Shown here one piece after another: positions 10,334 through 20,726 of a stretch of DNA of 64,000 bases. The stretch is from the NCBI RefSeq assembly GCF_024347375.1, contig NZ_AP025470.1, positions 806,001-870,000 of the forward strand, written 5' to 3'. The position numbers were made by a program, and so were the translations under genes. The notes beneath the pieces were generated by a model that searched no databases, was not told where the DNA came from, and saw only the letters and a program-made list of their open reading frames with translations. Source of the DNA: Vibrio coralliirubri (lineage in GTDB: Bacteria > Pseudomonadota > Gammaproteobacteria > Enterobacterales > Vibrionaceae). Every line of letters starts with the position of its first letter. The first letter of the stretch is position 1.

Positions 10334-11904
10334 ACACTTACCTTAGTTACATCAACATACAGCTTCAGTTTTTGTCCTGGCTGTAGGTATTTCTTGTTCT
10401 GCAAAGTGTTCCATTTTACAACATCTGCACTTTTTACTTTGAACTTTGATGCAATACCGCTGACTGTGTCACCTGATCTCACGTTATAAAAGATCGTACG
10501 GATGATGGCGCCGTCTGAACCATTCTTCCAAATGACCAGTTCTTGACCAACTCTAAGCGTGTCGCGTGGTCCCATGCCATTCCACTTAGCCAGTGATTGG
10601 TGAGAGACCTTATTTGCGCGTGCAATCGTCCATAGGCTGTCACCACTTCTTACAGTATGGCTAAGCTTATATTGACCACGACTCTTCGACTGTGTGCTTG
10701 CTAGGCGATTTGAGGCGCTTAGGGCGTATGTCTTGTCGTCTTTGGTGGATGTTGGGATCAGTAAGTGCTGGCCAATACGAATATTGTTGTTGCTCAAACC
10801 GTTCGCAGAGCGGATCACTTTGCTGGTGGTGTTATATTTGCTTGCCAGTACGCTAATGCTGTCACCAGATTGAACCTTGTAACGCACCAACTTCATGCCT
10901 TTGCCTTTATTGGCAGCGACTTCTTTGTTGAATCTTTCAACTGAGTCTAAAGGAAGTAATAGTTGTTGGTGTTTCTCTGGCGCTGTCGCCCATTGGTTGT
11001 AAGCCGGGTTGTAACCTTGAAGTTCTTTGACAGGAATGCCTGCGTAGTTCGCAGCAATGGCTAAATCAAGCTGTTCTTCAGGGTTAACTAGAGTCAGCAC
11101 TGGCTTGTTCTGGATCGCCGGAATATCGATGCCATACTTTTCTTGGTTGGCAATGACATCAGCTAGAGCAAGCAGTTTTGGTACATAGCTGCTGGTCTCT
11201 TTTGGTAAGTCCAGAGAGAAGAAGTCGATTGGTTTACCCAACTTCTTGTTCTTACGGATTGCGCTGTTTACTCGACCACCGCCACTGTTATAGGCAGCAA
11301 TCGCATGGTTCCAGTCGCCATCGAAACGTCGGTTAAGATCTGAGAGGAAGTCCAATGCGGCGTCGGTAGAGGCGGCAACATCGCGGCGGCCGTCATACCA
11401 AAAGTTCTGTTCAAGACCGTAGTCTTTGCCTGTGCCTGAAATGAACTGCCATAGACCTGCAGCACTGCCATGAGAATAGGCAAACGCATCGAAAGAGCTT
11501 TCTACAACGGGTAGTAGTGCCAATTCTAGTGGTAAGCCTTTTTCTTCAATCTTAGTGGTGATCAAATATAGGAAAGGTTCAGCACGCTTTGATACGGTTT
11601 TTAGATGACTCGGGTGCTTGAGATACCAAGTTCGGTAGTAGTCGACCTTCTTTTGGTCTGGTACTTCCATTTCAAGTTGCATCGCAATTCGTTTCCAAAC
11701 ATCTTCTTGTGTTTGTGGAGTAACGACAGGTGCTTCAACTTTTTGATCTTCTTTGGCTGTTGCTTCTGATGAAACGTTCGCTTGAGAAACTTCTTTAGTA
11801 GGAGATGTGTTGGTTTGCTCGGAAGCTTGGTCTGGATTCTCTGACTGAGTTAATTGGCAACCAGAAAGTAGTAATACCAAAGCCCAGCTGTACTTAACTC
11901 GCAT
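10330..11904 (-). CDS. mltD: Membrane-bound lytic murein transglycosylase D
   Basis: A 524-residue outer-membrane lipoprotein that cleaves peptidoglycan to 1,6-anhydromuropeptides. The lipobox is LLSGCQ at residues 12-17. The SLT domain has the catalytic Glu in LLPVVESSFDAFAYSHGSAA near residue 135 and continues with GLWQFISGTGKDYGL and AIAAYNSGGGRV. Three LysM repeats follow, starting near YKVQSGDSISVLASKYN, HTVRSGDSLWTIARANK and YNVRSGDTVSGIASKFK. It lies next to gloB, as in E. coli. Confidence 0.95.
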   Translation of the reverse strand: MRVKYSWALVLLLSGCQLTQSENPDQASEQTNTSPTKEVSQANVSSEATAKEDQKVEAPVVTPQTQEDVWKRIAMQLEMEVPDQKKVDYYRTWYLKHPSHLKTVSKRAEPFLYLITTKIEEKGLPLELALLPVVESSFDAFAYSHGSAAGLWQFISGTGKDYGLEQNFWYDGRRDVAASTDAALDFLSDLNRRFDGDWNHAIAAYNSGGGRVNSAIRKNKKLGKPIDFFSLDLPKETSSYVPKLLALADVIANQEKYGIDIPAIQNKPVLTLVNPEEQLDLAIAANYAGIPVKELQGYNPAYNQWATAPEKHQQLLLPLDSVERFNKEVAANKGKGMKLVRYKVQSGDSISVLASKYNTTSKVIRSANGLSNNNIRIGQHLLIPTSTKDDKTYALSASNRLASTQSKSRGQYKLSHTVRSGDSLWTIARANKVSHQSLAKWNGMGPRDTLRVGQELVIWKNGSDGAIIRTIFYNVRSGDTVSGIASKFKVKSADVVKWNTLQNKKYLQPGQKLKLYVDVTKVSV

Positions 11905-11974
11905 GTTACAGCCTTTTTAATTAACGGCCGATGATAATACTTGCCACCCCCTATGAGTGACAAGTCTGTATTTG

Positions 11975-12733
11975 TTAAAATTCGTTCTTCCACGCACGTA
12001 AAGCGGTGAATACTGATAAAGGATCGGTCTGCTCGGTGCGATTAGACACTGATTTCACTACACTTGGCTCGGTATAGCGCAGGAAGGGGTTCACAAACTT
12101 CTCTTGTCTCAAATTTGTGGGGATGGTCGACTTATTTTGAGCGCGAAGTCGGTTCACTTGATCGCGATATTGCTGCAAATGTTGGTTATCAGGCTCAACT
12201 GCTAATGCGAAAGCGATATTGGCTGCAGTGTACTCATGTGCACAATAAACTTCAGTTTCTTGAGGTAGCGCCGTGATCTTATTCAGTGCATCGAACATCT
12301 GCTGTGGTGTGCCTTCCATGATTCGGCCGCAACCCGCAGAGAACAGCACATCACCACAAAACAGTTTGGCATCACCCACATAACCAATGTGACCCGCGGT
12401 GTGGCCACTGAGCCCTAGGACGAGGAATACTTCGCCAAACAGTTCTAATTGATCACCATCATCGACCGGATGAGTTAAGGTAGGGATAGGTTCATTCCTT
12501 GGACCCACGACATCCACGCCGGGAAATTGTCTAACGAGTTCTGGAACGCCACCAATGTGATCGTGGTGGTGGTGTGTAATCAAGATTGCATCTAAAGTTA
12601 GCTCATGGTGTGCTAAGTACTCTAATACTGGAGCCGCATCACCAGGGTCGACGACAGCACAACGGCGATCGCTATTTTGAATCAGCCAGATGTAATTGTC
12701 GTTAAATGCAGGTATGCTTTTGATATGTAACAT
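11975..12733 (-). CDS. gloB: Hydroxyacylglutathione hydrolase (glyoxalase II)
   Basis: A 252-residue metallo-beta-lactamase-fold enzyme that hydrolyses S-D-lactoylglutathione, the second step of methylglyoxal detoxification. I start at 12733 ([16 protein letters not shown]), which matches the family N-terminus; the longer frame to 12799 overlaps the divergent yafS. The binuclear metal motif [10 protein letters not shown] is near residue 52, with GHTAGHIGY and LFCGDVLF following. It is divergent from yafS across a 53-bp gap that must hold both promoters. Confidence 0.95.
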   Translation of the reverse strand: MLHIKSIPAFNDNYIWLIQNSDRRCAVVDPGDAAPVLEYLAHHELTLDAILITHHHHDHIGGVPELVRQFPGVDVVGPRNEPIPTLTHPVDDGDQLELFGEVFLVLGLSGHTAGHIGYVGDAKLFCGDVLFSAGCGRIMEGTPQQMFDALNKITALPQETEVYCAHEYTAANIAFALAVEPDNQHLQQYRDQVNRLRAQNKSTIPTNLRQEKFVNPFLRYTEPSVVKSVSNRTEQTDPLSVFTALRAWKNEF

Positions 12734-12786
12734 TATTGGTTCTCCAGTCACTTTTAGTGCGACAGAATAAGTGAGACAGATTATTG

Positions 12787-13569
12787 ATGAAGCCAGCACG
12801 TAGCAGAAAGAAGTTTGAACGTCCTTACACTTGGGCGCAATTGCACAATGGGGACTGGTTGAGAGAATCTATTCAAACTCGACTCGATGAGTGGTGCCCA
12901 AAGCTATTTGGTTACCATATGCTCAAGCTCGGCGGCCTCAGTAGTGAGATTTCTAGCTGCACATGCAACATTCAACATCAAGTAAACCTAGATATCCAGA
13001 ACCCATTACATAATGTGATAGCGGATGGCTATAATTTACCCTTTTTGGAAAAAAGCTTTGATGTTGTAGTACTGAGTCATCAGCTAGATTATAGCAATGA
13101 CCCGCATCGATTATTGAGAGAAGTCGATCGAGTGATGATGGACGATGGCTATATCATTATCACCGGCTTCAACCCAATCAGTGTCACTGGACTTGCCAGT
13201 TTAATGCCTTGGCGAAAGAACAGTTTGCCTTGGAGTGGGCGGATGTACACCCCAAGCCGAATAAAAGATTGGTTAGGTGTACTTAATTATGAAGTGATTC
13301 ATTGTGACACCTACGCGCTGTTTCCGATGAGTAAGTATCAAGCGATGTGGACGTGGTTGGAGAACAGCTTAGGTGGCTGCGCATCTTTTGCTGGAAGCCA
13401 ATACTTTATTGTTGCTCGTAAACGTACTTACCCGCTTAAACCTATCAAGCCACATTGGCACCTTAAGCGACGTTTCTCGCCTGTTGGAGCCAGTTTTAGA
13501 ACCAATACGCGCCGTACAATGGATTCAACCAAAGCGTCATATCCGCTAAAAACAGAAAAAGCCGACTAG
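12787..13569 (+). CDS. yafS: YafS-like SAM-dependent methyltransferase
   Basis: A 260-residue class I methyltransferase. ATG 12787 is used rather than the TTG one codon upstream. The type 11 methyltransferase region includes [24 protein letters not shown] (motif II/III) and [22 protein letters not shown]. The canonical glycine-rich motif I is weak, as in YafS homologues. The basic C-terminus ends in a low-complexity tail. Position between gloB and rnhA matches E. coli yafS. The substrate is unknown. Confidence 0.8.
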   Translation: MKPARSRKKFERPYTWAQLHNGDWLRESIQTRLDEWCPKLFGYHMLKLGGLSSEISSCTCNIQHQVNLDIQNPLHNVIADGYNLPFLEKSFDVVVLSHQLDYSNDPHRLLREVDRVMMDDGYIIITGFNPISVTGLASLMPWRKNSLPWSGRMYTPSRIKDWLGVLNYEVIHCDTYALFPMSKYQAMWTWLENSLGGCASFAGSQYFIVARKRTYPLKPIKPHWHLKRRFSPVGASFRTNTRRTMDSTKASYPLKTEKAD

Positions 13570-13584
13570 TTGTCGGCTTTTTAT
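13556..13584 (+). terminator. Terminator overlapping yafS stop
   Basis: AAAAAGCCGAC and GTCGGCTTTTT form the stem around TAGTT, and the stop codon itself is in the loop. The stem is symmetric, but it lies 64 bp from the end of convergent rnhA and could serve that gene as well. Confidence 0.88.
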
Positions 13585-13647
13585 CGATTGGTCAGTTTAA
13601 GAAATTATAAATCGCTTTCTGAAATGTGCGTCTAATTTAAAAAGCGG

Positions 13648-14112
13648 TTAGCTTGGCTGATAGCCCGTATCTTCTTGAGTCGGATTTTCCGCTGCGTTTC
13701 TTGCTAAATCATCACACATCTCGTTTTCTCTGTGCCCTGCGTGTCCTTTTACCCAGCGCCAATCAACGCTATGGCGAGCGGTTTCTTTATCGAGCCTTTG
13801 CCACAGGTCGGCATTTTTAACCGGTTTCTTGTCGGCCGTTTTCCAGTCACGCTTTTTCCAGTTATGAATCCACTGTGTGATACCTTGACGCACGTATTGG
13901 CTATCTGTGGTCAGAATCACAGAGCAAGGCTCTTTGAGGGCTTGCAGGGCAACGACAGCAGCGAGCATTTCCATACGGTTATTGGTTGTTAGCGTGAAGC
14001 CTTCTGCTAGCGTCTTCTCGACTTTTTTGTAGCGAAGTACGATGCCATAGCCACCGGGGCCAGGGTTGCCTAAACAAGAACCATCAGTGAAAATTTCAAC
14101 TTGTTTCGTCAT
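13648..14112 (-). CDS. rnhA: Ribonuclease HI
   Basis: A 154-residue RNase H1. The catalytic D-E-D-D set is in [37 protein letters not shown] and the terminal DDLARNAA. Trp-rich substrate-handle residues ([12 protein letters not shown]) are present. It is divergent from dnaQ, with 56 bp between starts, the same arrangement as in E. coli. Confidence 0.97.
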   Translation of the reverse strand: MTKQVEIFTDGSCLGNPGPGGYGIVLRYKKVEKTLAEGFTLTTNNRMEMLAAVVALQALKEPCSVILTTDSQYVRQGITQWIHNWKKRDWKTADKKPVKNADLWQRLDKETARHSVDWRWVKGHAGHRENEMCDDLARNAAENPTQEDTGYQPS

Positions 14113-14168
14113 GATTTGATACTATTACCTCAAGCACATTATCGGCATAGTCTGACACAGTTATCCTT

Positions 14169-14936
14169 ATGAATACCAGTAGCACTCCAGAACAAAGCAC
14201 GAACGAAAAAAACAGTTCGAACGAAAATAAGCGCATTGTTGTACTCGATACCGAAACCACCGGTATGAATACAGAAGGTGGTCCTCACTATATGGGCCAC
14301 CGCATCGTTGAAATTGGTGCAGTAGAGATCATCAACCGTAGGCTGACCGGGCGTCATTTCCACGTCTACATCAAGCCCGATCGTGCGATTCAAGAAGAGG
14401 CGATTGGCGTTCACGGTATCACCGATGAATTCTTGATTGATAAGCCTGAATACCAAGACATACATAAAGAGTTTCTCGACTTTATCAAAGGTGCTGAGCT
14501 GGTGGCTCATAACGCGCCCTTCGATACGGGCTTTATGGACTATGAGTTTGAGAAGCTCAACCCTGCGATAGGTAAAACGGATGACTACTGTAAAGTCACC
14601 GATACCTTGGCAATGGCGAAGAAGATATTCCCGGGTAAAAGAAACAACCTAGATATCTTATGTGACCGTTATGGTATTGATAACTCGCACCGTACTCTCC
14701 ACGGCGCATTGCTCGATGCGGAGATCCTAGCTGACGTCTACTTATTGATGACGGGTGGTCAAACTTCGCTGCAATTTAACGCTGGTCAACAGGAAGGCGA
14801 AGCCGAAAGCATACGAAGAGTAGAAAGTGGTCGAAAATCCCTAAAGGTTTTACGAGCTACGGCCGATGAAGTAGAAGCGCATCAAAGTCGTTTAGATCTC
14901 GTCGAGAAAAGCGGAAGCTGCCTCTGGCGTCAGTAG
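14169..14936 (+). CDS. dnaQ: DNA polymerase III epsilon subunit (proofreading exonuclease)
   Basis: A 255-residue DEDDh exonuclease. ExoI is VLDTETTGMN, ExoII lies at VAHNAPFDTGFMDYE, and ExoIIIe at HRTLHGALLDAEILADVY. A C-terminal segment of about 60 residues binds the alpha subunit. The N-terminus has a Ser/Asn/Glu-rich extension of about 23 residues before RIVVLDTE, slightly longer than in E. coli. It is followed after 9 bp by a predicted membrane protein gene, possibly co-transcribed. Confidence 0.96.
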   Translation: MNTSSTPEQSTNEKNSSNENKRIVVLDTETTGMNTEGGPHYMGHRIVEIGAVEIINRRLTGRHFHVYIKPDRAIQEEAIGVHGITDEFLIDKPEYQDIHKEFLDFIKGAELVAHNAPFDTGFMDYEFEKLNPAIGKTDDYCKVTDTLAMAKKIFPGKRNNLDILCDRYGIDNSHRTLHGALLDAEILADVYLLMTGGQTSLQFNAGQQEGEAESIRRVESGRKSLKVLRATADEVEAHQSRLDLVEKSGSCLWRQ

Positions 14937-14945
14937 GGAGAAAGT

Positions 14946-16193
14946 ATGTTAAGGGTATGGGCTACCGGTTGCTTATTGCTGTTAAGCTTTGGCTTACATG
15001 CAGCAACAGAATCCGTAATGAGTTTATTGGACAACCGTTTTCGAGTTGATCCCAGTATTGAACAAGTCACCTTTGTGATTTATCGAGCCGATAACTCTAA
15101 ACCTGTCGTTTTGGTTCGTCCTGATGGCAAGAAATACTACTCTTGGCGCAATGCTGATAATGTCCGTTGGTACGAAGAATCGTCCATGGACATTATCTCT
15201 ATCGACAATCCGATGCCCGGCCCTTGGCAAGCGATAGGTAAAGTTTCCCCTAAGAACAATATCAAGCTCCTGTCTCACCTTGTTTTGGATGCTAATGAGT
15301 TCCCAGATAAGCTGTATCAAACAGAACGCATCAAATTTACCGCTCGACTGACTTCTGATGGCAAGCCGCTGGTGCTGCGCGATTTTCTCGATCGCGTAAA
15401 GCTTAAAGTCACCTTTACTAAGTTTGTTGAAAACGAAGAGTCTTTGGTGAGAGAAGCGCGCCCGGTGCCGGTTGTGATGGGCGAGTTTGCTGATGATGGC
15501 GCAGATCTTGATGAAAAGGCTGGAGATGGTGTGTTCACGGTCTCTTTGCCAATTGATATCGAGCCCGGTAAATACCGAGCGCGTATTACCTCTGGTAATG
15601 GCGTGTTCCTGCGAGCGCAAGAGCAAGAAGTCTTGGTTTACCCAACACCGATCACTAGCACCTTCATTCAATCACGAAAAGAGGGTTTACCTCATACTAT
15701 TGTGGTGTCTGGTGAGCAGGGGATGATCGCACCGAGCTCGTTAGCGGTTCATGTTGAGCACAAGGCTCCTGATGAATATGTGATGTACAAGCAGGGGCAA
15801 GCTGAAGTCGACGCAATGAAAGTCGCTCTTGAGGTGCCTTATAATGGCGATTTGGGGATTTATAATTGGTCAGGGATGGTTTACGCCACTGATGCTTCAA
15901 GTCAGCGCCCGCTGATCTTTCCTATTACCGAGCAGTCGTACAGCGTTGTTGAAGATATCGACTTAGCAGAGTCACGACGCCTTCAAGAAGAAGCACTTGC
16001 TGAACAGAAGCGTATCGCAACAGAGTTGATGATCCTTCAAAAACGTGAAGATGACAGACAGCGCAGTATGATCATTATTGCGGTGGGTAATGTGGTCGCG
16101 ATTCTATTGGGCTTATTGATTTGGTTTGTGGTTCGTAAGGTTAAGGCGAAGAAAAAAGCGTTACCTGAGATGCAGCTCAAGGCACCCAAGTAA
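14946..16193 (+). CDS. TIGR03503-type conserved membrane-anchored protein
   Basis: A 415-residue protein with a signal peptide (GCLLLLSFGLHAATES), a large predicted extracytoplasmic region, a coiled-coil stretch near 345-370 (SRRLQEEALAEQKRIATEL) and a C-terminal transmembrane helix (IIIAVGNVVAILLGLLIWFVV) with a basic cytoplasmic tail. It resembles the TIGR03503 family of vibrios and shewanellae, which I know only as conserved proteins without a described function. It begins 9 bp after dnaQ and ends before a bidirectional terminator. Confidence 0.7.
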   Translation: MLRVWATGCLLLLSFGLHAATESVMSLLDNRFRVDPSIEQVTFVIYRADNSKPVVLVRPDGKKYYSWRNADNVRWYEESSMDIISIDNPMPGPWQAIGKVSPKNNIKLLSHLVLDANEFPDKLYQTERIKFTARLTSDGKPLVLRDFLDRVKLKVTFTKFVENEESLVREARPVPVVMGEFADDGADLDEKAGDGVFTVSLPIDIEPGKYRARITSGNGVFLRAQEQEVLVYPTPITSTFIQSRKEGLPHTIVVSGEQGMIAPSSLAVHVEHKAPDEYVMYKQGQAEVDAMKVALEVPYNGDLGIYNWSGMVYATDASSQRPLIFPITEQSYSVVEDIDLAESRRLQEEALAEQKRIATELMILQKREDDRQRSMIIIAVGNVVAILLGLLIWFVVRKVKAKKKALPEMQLKAPK

Positions 16194-16274
16194 CTCGCTT
16201 AGATGATTAGATTGTCTAGAGAGAATAAGCCGCTAGATAAAGCATTAGAATTTGTGACAGCGGAATCATGAACA

Positions 16275-16305
16275 AAAAACGGGACTCATAGGAGTCCCGT
16301 TTTTG
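16275..16305. terminator. Bidirectional terminator between TIGR03503 gene and fadE
   Basis: ACGGGACTC and GAGTCCCGT form a strong stem with A-rich sequence before it and T5 after it. It serves both convergent genes. Confidence 0.88.
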
Positions 16306-16320
16306 TTTCTTTTTCTGGCC

Positions 16321-18786
16321 TTAAGCGACGTTATCAATCGATTGGTCTGGGTACTGAGACTTTGCTGCAAGCTCCTCTGGTGAGAAGTCATCCACGTTAA
16401 TCGTGTACAGTCTATGTTCCTCAGCGCTAATCAGAAGATTTGCTTCGTCTTGCGTTAAGATACCTCTCTCAAGTCCCAACTGAGCAACAAGATCAAGTCG
16501 TAAGAAGGCACGTTTTTGATGTGTCTCTTTGCAGACTTTGTCGAACAGGGGTTCAGCTTGAAGAATCACTTCTAGCGCTTTTTCAATCTTACCAACAGGG
16601 TTGTATTCCGTTGCTTCTAGATATTGGCCACGACCTATACGAGAGCGTGTTTCGCTTGGTGTTTGTAGAATGTGCGCGACTTTGCTATCGAGCTTGTCGT
16701 TTGGTGCACGACGGATGCGGCCAAATGGCATTAGCACAACACGAAGCAGACGACCAATCACAGGGTTAGGGAAGTTCGCTAAGAACTCATCAATCGCCAC
16801 TTCAGTCTGACGTAAGCTATCTTGCATACCCCAATGTACTAACGGTAGATCTTCAGCGTGGCTGCCTTCGCTTTCAAAGCGCTTCAACGTTGCTGAACCT
16901 AAGTAAAGTTGACTTAAGATATCACCCAGTCTTGCTGATAAACGTTCTCTACGCTTCAGTGATCCGCCTAGAACAGCCATTGAGATATCAGACAGTAGCG
17001 CTAGGTTTGCACTGTAGCGGTTTAGCTGTTGGTAATAACGCTGTGTCTGTTTATCTGTTTTATTTGAAGGTGTTGGCGCATCAGAACCACGACCATCGGT
17101 TAAACCAAACCACAAGCTGCGGACTAGGTTGCTCATCGTAAAGCTAACGTGCCCTGCTAACGCTGAATCAAACTTATCAAGCGCATCGCTGCTTTCAGAA
17201 TAAGCCGCTTCCATTTCGTTCAGTACGTAAGGGTGACAGCGAATCGCACCTTGACCATAGATGATCATTGAACGAGTCAGGATGTTTGCGCCTTCAACCG
17301 TAATCGCGATAGGCGAGCCTTGGTAGCCACGAGCTAGGAAGTTCGATGGGCCTAAACAAATGCCTTTACCACCGACGATATCCATCGCATCAATGATGCT
17401 GCGCTGGCCACGGTGAGTACAGTGGTACTTAACGATTGCAGAGATAACCGAAGGCTTTTCACCAAGGTCGATGCCCGCAACGGTTAGGTTACTTGCAGCG
17501 TCCATTACATAAGCGTTACCTGCCAGGCGTGCAAGTGGCTCTTCAACCCCTTCCATGCGACCAATTGGTTGTTTGAACTGACGGCGGATACGAGCGTAAG
17601 CGCCAGTTGCAAGCGCGGCAGACTTAATGCCACCGGTTGAGTTTGAAGGCAGTGTGATACCACGACCAACCGACAGACACTCAACTAGCATACGCCAGCC
17701 TTGACCTGCCATTTTCTGGCCGCCAATGATGAAATCGATAGGCACGAAGATATCGTCGCCTTGCGTTGGACCATTTTGGAACGGAACGTTAAGCGGGAAG
17801 TGGCGGTTGCCAATCTCTACGCCTTTTAAATCCGTTGGGATAAGCGCACAAGTGATACCAAGATCTTTTTGATCGCCAAGCAGGCCATCCGGGTCACGCA
17901 ATTTAAAAGCCAAGCCTAAAACGGTCGCGACAGGCGCGAGAGTGATGTAACGCTTGTTCCAAGTTAGGCGCATGCCAAGTACTTCTTCGCCTTGCCAGTC
18001 GCCTTTACACACCACACCGTAATCTGGGATTGAACCTGCATCTGAACCGGCTTCTGGGCTAGTTAGTGCGAAACAAGGGATCTCTTTACCTTCCGCTAGG
18101 CGAGGCAGGTAGTGGTTTCTTTGTTCTTCTGTTCCGTAGTGTTGTAACAGCTCACCTGGGCCCAATGAGTTAGGTACGCCAACCGTCGATGACAATACAC
18201 TCGAAACGCCCGTTAGCTTCTGTAGAACCAAAGATTGAGCGTAAGCTGAGAACTCTAAGCCGCCGTATTTTTTCTTGATGATCATGGCGAAGAATTTATG
18301 GTCTTTCAGGTATTGCCATACTTCTGGTGGCAAATCAGCAAGCTCATGAGTGACTTGGTAATCATTGACCATTTCACACACGGTATTTACTGGACCATCT
18401 AAAAACGCTTGCTCAGCTTCAGAGAGTTTCGGGTCAGCAATGTTCTGAAGCTTCTTCCATTCAGGTTTACCTTTGAACAGCTCTGCTTCCCACCATACTG
18501 TGCCAGCTTCTAGTGCTTCTTTTTCTGTCTGAGACATTGCTGGTAGAACTTTCTTAAATAAAGAGAGTGCTTTTTGGCTGATTAGTGTCTGACGAATGGT
18601 CGGTACAGCAAAGATCGCAACGGCTAATAGATAGCAAAGCCAGCCAGTAACAGCCACGCCGCCAAACAGTGTTAATGCTACCATTGCGCCGGTTAATACA
18701 ACTAATGCACGTACCAGACTAACTCTATGGTAAAGACAGACGCCTAAGATGGCGGTCATGCCGAGTAGGGAGAGCAATATGTTCAT
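16321..18786 (-). CDS. fadE: Acyl-CoA dehydrogenase FadE
   Basis: An 821-residue FadE-type acyl-CoA dehydrogenase for the first oxidative step of beta-oxidation, far longer than ordinary dehydrogenases because of N-terminal membrane segments (residues about 1-75) and a C-terminal domain. Diagnostic regions are [52 protein letters not shown] and the flavin-site [20 protein letters not shown]. The gene order fadE/gmhA/yafJ parallels E. coli. A FadR-like operator lies 48 bp upstream of the start. Confidence 0.96.
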   Translation of the reverse strand: MNILLSLLGMTAILGVCLYHRVSLVRALVVLTGAMVALTLFGGVAVTGWLCYLLAVAIFAVPTIRQTLISQKALSLFKKVLPAMSQTEKEALEAGTVWWEAELFKGKPEWKKLQNIADPKLSEAEQAFLDGPVNTVCEMVNDYQVTHELADLPPEVWQYLKDHKFFAMIIKKKYGGLEFSAYAQSLVLQKLTGVSSVLSSTVGVPNSLGPGELLQHYGTEEQRNHYLPRLAEGKEIPCFALTSPEAGSDAGSIPDYGVVCKGDWQGEEVLGMRLTWNKRYITLAPVATVLGLAFKLRDPDGLLGDQKDLGITCALIPTDLKGVEIGNRHFPLNVPFQNGPTQGDDIFVPIDFIIGGQKMAGQGWRMLVECLSVGRGITLPSNSTGGIKSAALATGAYARIRRQFKQPIGRMEGVEEPLARLAGNAYVMDAASNLTVAGIDLGEKPSVISAIVKYHCTHRGQRSIIDAMDIVGGKGICLGPSNFLARGYQGSPIAITVEGANILTRSMIIYGQGAIRCHPYVLNEMEAAYSESSDALDKFDSALAGHVSFTMSNLVRSLWFGLTDGRGSDAPTPSNKTDKQTQRYYQQLNRYSANLALLSDISMAVLGGSLKRRERLSARLGDILSQLYLGSATLKRFESEGSHAEDLPLVHWGMQDSLRQTEVAIDEFLANFPNPVIGRLLRVVLMPFGRIRRAPNDKLDSKVAHILQTPSETRSRIGRGQYLEATEYNPVGKIEKALEVILQAEPLFDKVCKETHQKRAFLRLDLVAQLGLERGILTQDEANLLISAEEHRLYTINVDDFSPEELAAKSQYPDQSIDNVA

Positions 18787-19114
18787 GATCGATTTCCTTT
18801 TCAGAGATCACTTATTGTTATTAAGTTTTAGGTAAGAGGTCTAACCAGTCAAGTGTAAACAAAATATTAAATATTTGTAAAACTCCAAAGTGAGTAAAAA
18901 GTGATCTCAATAGAGTTAAAGTTCTAATTGTGAGAGGTTGGTGGCGAATATTTGGACGGATTTACAACGACAAGTTAATTAAGGTGGCAATCTTTGGGCT
19001 TAAGTGTCGACACTATTTCATGTTTGTGGGTAAACTCAGCTATAAAGAGGGGAAAACCCTCAGTTCTCATTTCACGCACTTTAAGCTGCGTCAAAAAAAT
19101 AAGAGATAAGCCTT
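18787..19114. other. Divergent intergenic region fadE/gmhA
   Basis: A 328-bp AT-rich region holding the fadE promoter side, with a FadR-like site at 18834-18850, and the gmhA promoter side. The gmhA start is preceded by a weak ribosome site (ATAAGAGATAAG). I see no ORF or RNA gene in it. Confidence 0.6.
18834..18850. promoter_or_regulatory. Candidate FadR operator of fadE
   Basis: AAGAGGTCTAACCAGTC resembles the FadR palindrome built on TGGTC-N-GACCA. The right half (ACCAGTC) is good and the left half has one deviation. The position just upstream of fadE fits repression by FadR relieved by acyl-CoA. This is inference from motif and location only. Confidence 0.5.
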
Positions 19115-19690
19115 ATGTACCAAGACCTAATCAAAAGTGAATTAAACGAAGCTGCTGACGTTCTGAATAAGTTCCTGAGTGATGACCATAACATCGCTCA
19201 AATTGAAGCGGCGGCAAAACTGATTGCTGACTCATTCAAGCAAGAGGGCAAAGTGCTTTCTTGTGGCAACGGTGGTTCACACTGTGATGCAATGCACTTC
19301 GCGGAAGAGCTTACAGGCCGATACCGTGAAAACCGTCCAGGTTACGCTGGCATTGCGATTTCAGATCCAAGCCACCTGTCTTGCGTGAGTAATGATTTTG
19401 GCTACGACCACGTATTTTCTCGTTATGTAGAAGCGGTAGGTCGTAAAGGTGATGTGTTGTTTGGTCTGTCGACTTCAGGTAACTCTGCCAATATTCTAAA
19501 AGCAATTGAAGCTGCTCAAGCTAAAGGCATGAAGACGATTGCATTGACGGGTAAAGATGGCGGCAAAATGGCGGGTTGCGCCGATATCGAAATCCGAGTA
19601 CCACACTTTGGTTACGCAGATCGCATCCAAGAGATTCACATTAAGATCATTCATATTGTGATTCAGCTTGTTGAAAAAGAGATGGAATAA
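19115..19690 (+). CDS. gmhA: Phosphoheptose isomerase
   Basis: A 191-residue SIS-domain enzyme converting sedoheptulose 7-phosphate to D-glycero-D-manno-heptose 7-phosphate for the LPS inner core. Family stretches are [34 protein letters not shown] and the C-terminal [18 protein letters not shown], which carries active-site Glu and His residues. Length fits GmhA/LpcA. It is followed after 67 bp by yafJ. Confidence 0.96.
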   Translation: MYQDLIKSELNEAADVLNKFLSDDHNIAQIEAAAKLIADSFKQEGKVLSCGNGGSHCDAMHFAEELTGRYRENRPGYAGIAISDPSHLSCVSNDFGYDHVFSRYVEAVGRKGDVLFGLSTSGNSANILKAIEAAQAKGMKTIALTGKDGGKMAGCADIEIRVPHFGYADRIQEIHIKIIHIVIQLVEKEME

Positions 19691-19757
19691 TAGTTTTACA
19701 GACATTTGGAGCCCAGGTTTGTGGCTCTATTGGTTTTAATAGGGAGTAGATTAAACC

Positions 19758-20603
19758 ATGTGTGAATTGCTCGGTATGAGCGCGAATGTGCCAACTGATA
19801 TTTGTTTTAGCTTTACTGGTCTTATGCAGCGTGGAGGCAATACTGGCCCGCACCGCGATGGCTGGGGTATTACCTTCTATGAGGGAAAGGGTTTTCGTAC
19901 ATTTAAAGATCCTAACCCTAGCTGTGAATCTAAGATCGCTGAGTTGGTTCAAAACTACCCAATTAAAAGCCAAGCCGTTGTCAGTCATATCCGTCAAGCG
20001 AACCGTGGTGGTGTTAATCTAGAGAATACACACCCTTTTACTCGTGAGCTTTGGGGGCGATATTGGACCTTTGCTCACAATGGTCAATTAACGGATTACG
20101 ACGATCTGATTAGTGGTCGTTTCAGACCGGTTGGCGAGACAGACAGTGAGCTCTCTTTCTGTTGGCTACTCAAACAACTTGAAGAGCGTTTCCCTGAGCC
20201 ACCTCAAGATATGGAAGGTATGTTTCGCTTTGTGGCTGAGTGTTGTGACAAGCTGCGAGAGAAAGGCGTATTTAACATGTTACTCAGTGATGGTGAGTAT
20301 GTGATGACGTACTGCACCAACCATTTGTACTGGATAACAAGGCGCGCACCTTTTGGTAAAGCGAGCCTGATTGATGAAGATGTTGAGATTAACTTCCAAG
20401 AAGAAACTACGCCTAATGATGTGGTTACAGTGGTGGCAACTCAGCCTCTAACAGACAATGAAGAGTGGTTTAGAATGAAGCCGGGTGAATACGCGCTGTT
20501 TCATTTTGGTGAGTTGATTGGCAATAACCATCAAGCGTTGGAAGATGTCGCTTATGCACCGAAGAAGGTAGCAAGCCAAGCGCCAACTGAGCCATTAAGC
20601 TAA
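19758..20603 (+). CDS. yafJ: YafJ-type class II glutamine amidotransferase
   Basis: A 281-residue Ntn-type amidotransferase domain protein. Cys2 after Met removal (MCELLGMSAN) is the predicted nucleophile, followed by HRDGWGI and SHIRQANRG, typical of the family. No synthase domain is present, so the acceptor is unknown. The location after gmhA is the same as in E. coli. Confidence 0.92.
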   Translation: MCELLGMSANVPTDICFSFTGLMQRGGNTGPHRDGWGITFYEGKGFRTFKDPNPSCESKIAELVQNYPIKSQAVVSHIRQANRGGVNLENTHPFTRELWGRYWTFAHNGQLTDYDDLISGRFRPVGETDSELSFCWLLKQLEERFPEPPQDMEGMFRFVAECCDKLREKGVFNMLLSDGEYVMTYCTNHLYWITRRAPFGKASLIDEDVEINFQEETTPNDVVTVVATQPLTDNEEWFRMKPGEYALFHFGELIGNNHQALEDVAYAPKKVASQAPTEPLS

Positions 20604-20640
20604 GCTAAGTATTCCGAATAGTATTATTTGAACCGTATAA

Positions 20641-20687
20641 AAAAAGGCCGCTTACTGAACTAATGAATCAGTAAGCGGCCTTTTTTT
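20641..20687. terminator. Bidirectional terminator yafJ/purN
   Basis: A long stem of AAAAAGGCCGCTTACTGA against TCAGTAAGCGGCCTTTTT, with a 9-nt loop and T-runs on both strands, lies between convergent genes. Confidence 0.92.
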
Positions 20688-20690
20688 GGA

Positions 20691-20713
20691 TTTGATTTGA
20701 TTTGATTTGATTT
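20691..20713 (+). repeat. TTTGA pentanucleotide tandem repeat
   Basis: Four perfect TTTGA units followed by a partial fifth (TTTAG) lie between the yafJ/purN terminator and the purN stop codon. The repeat is outside any ORF. Confidence 0.85.
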
Positions 20714-20726
20714 AGTTTCTGAAGAA

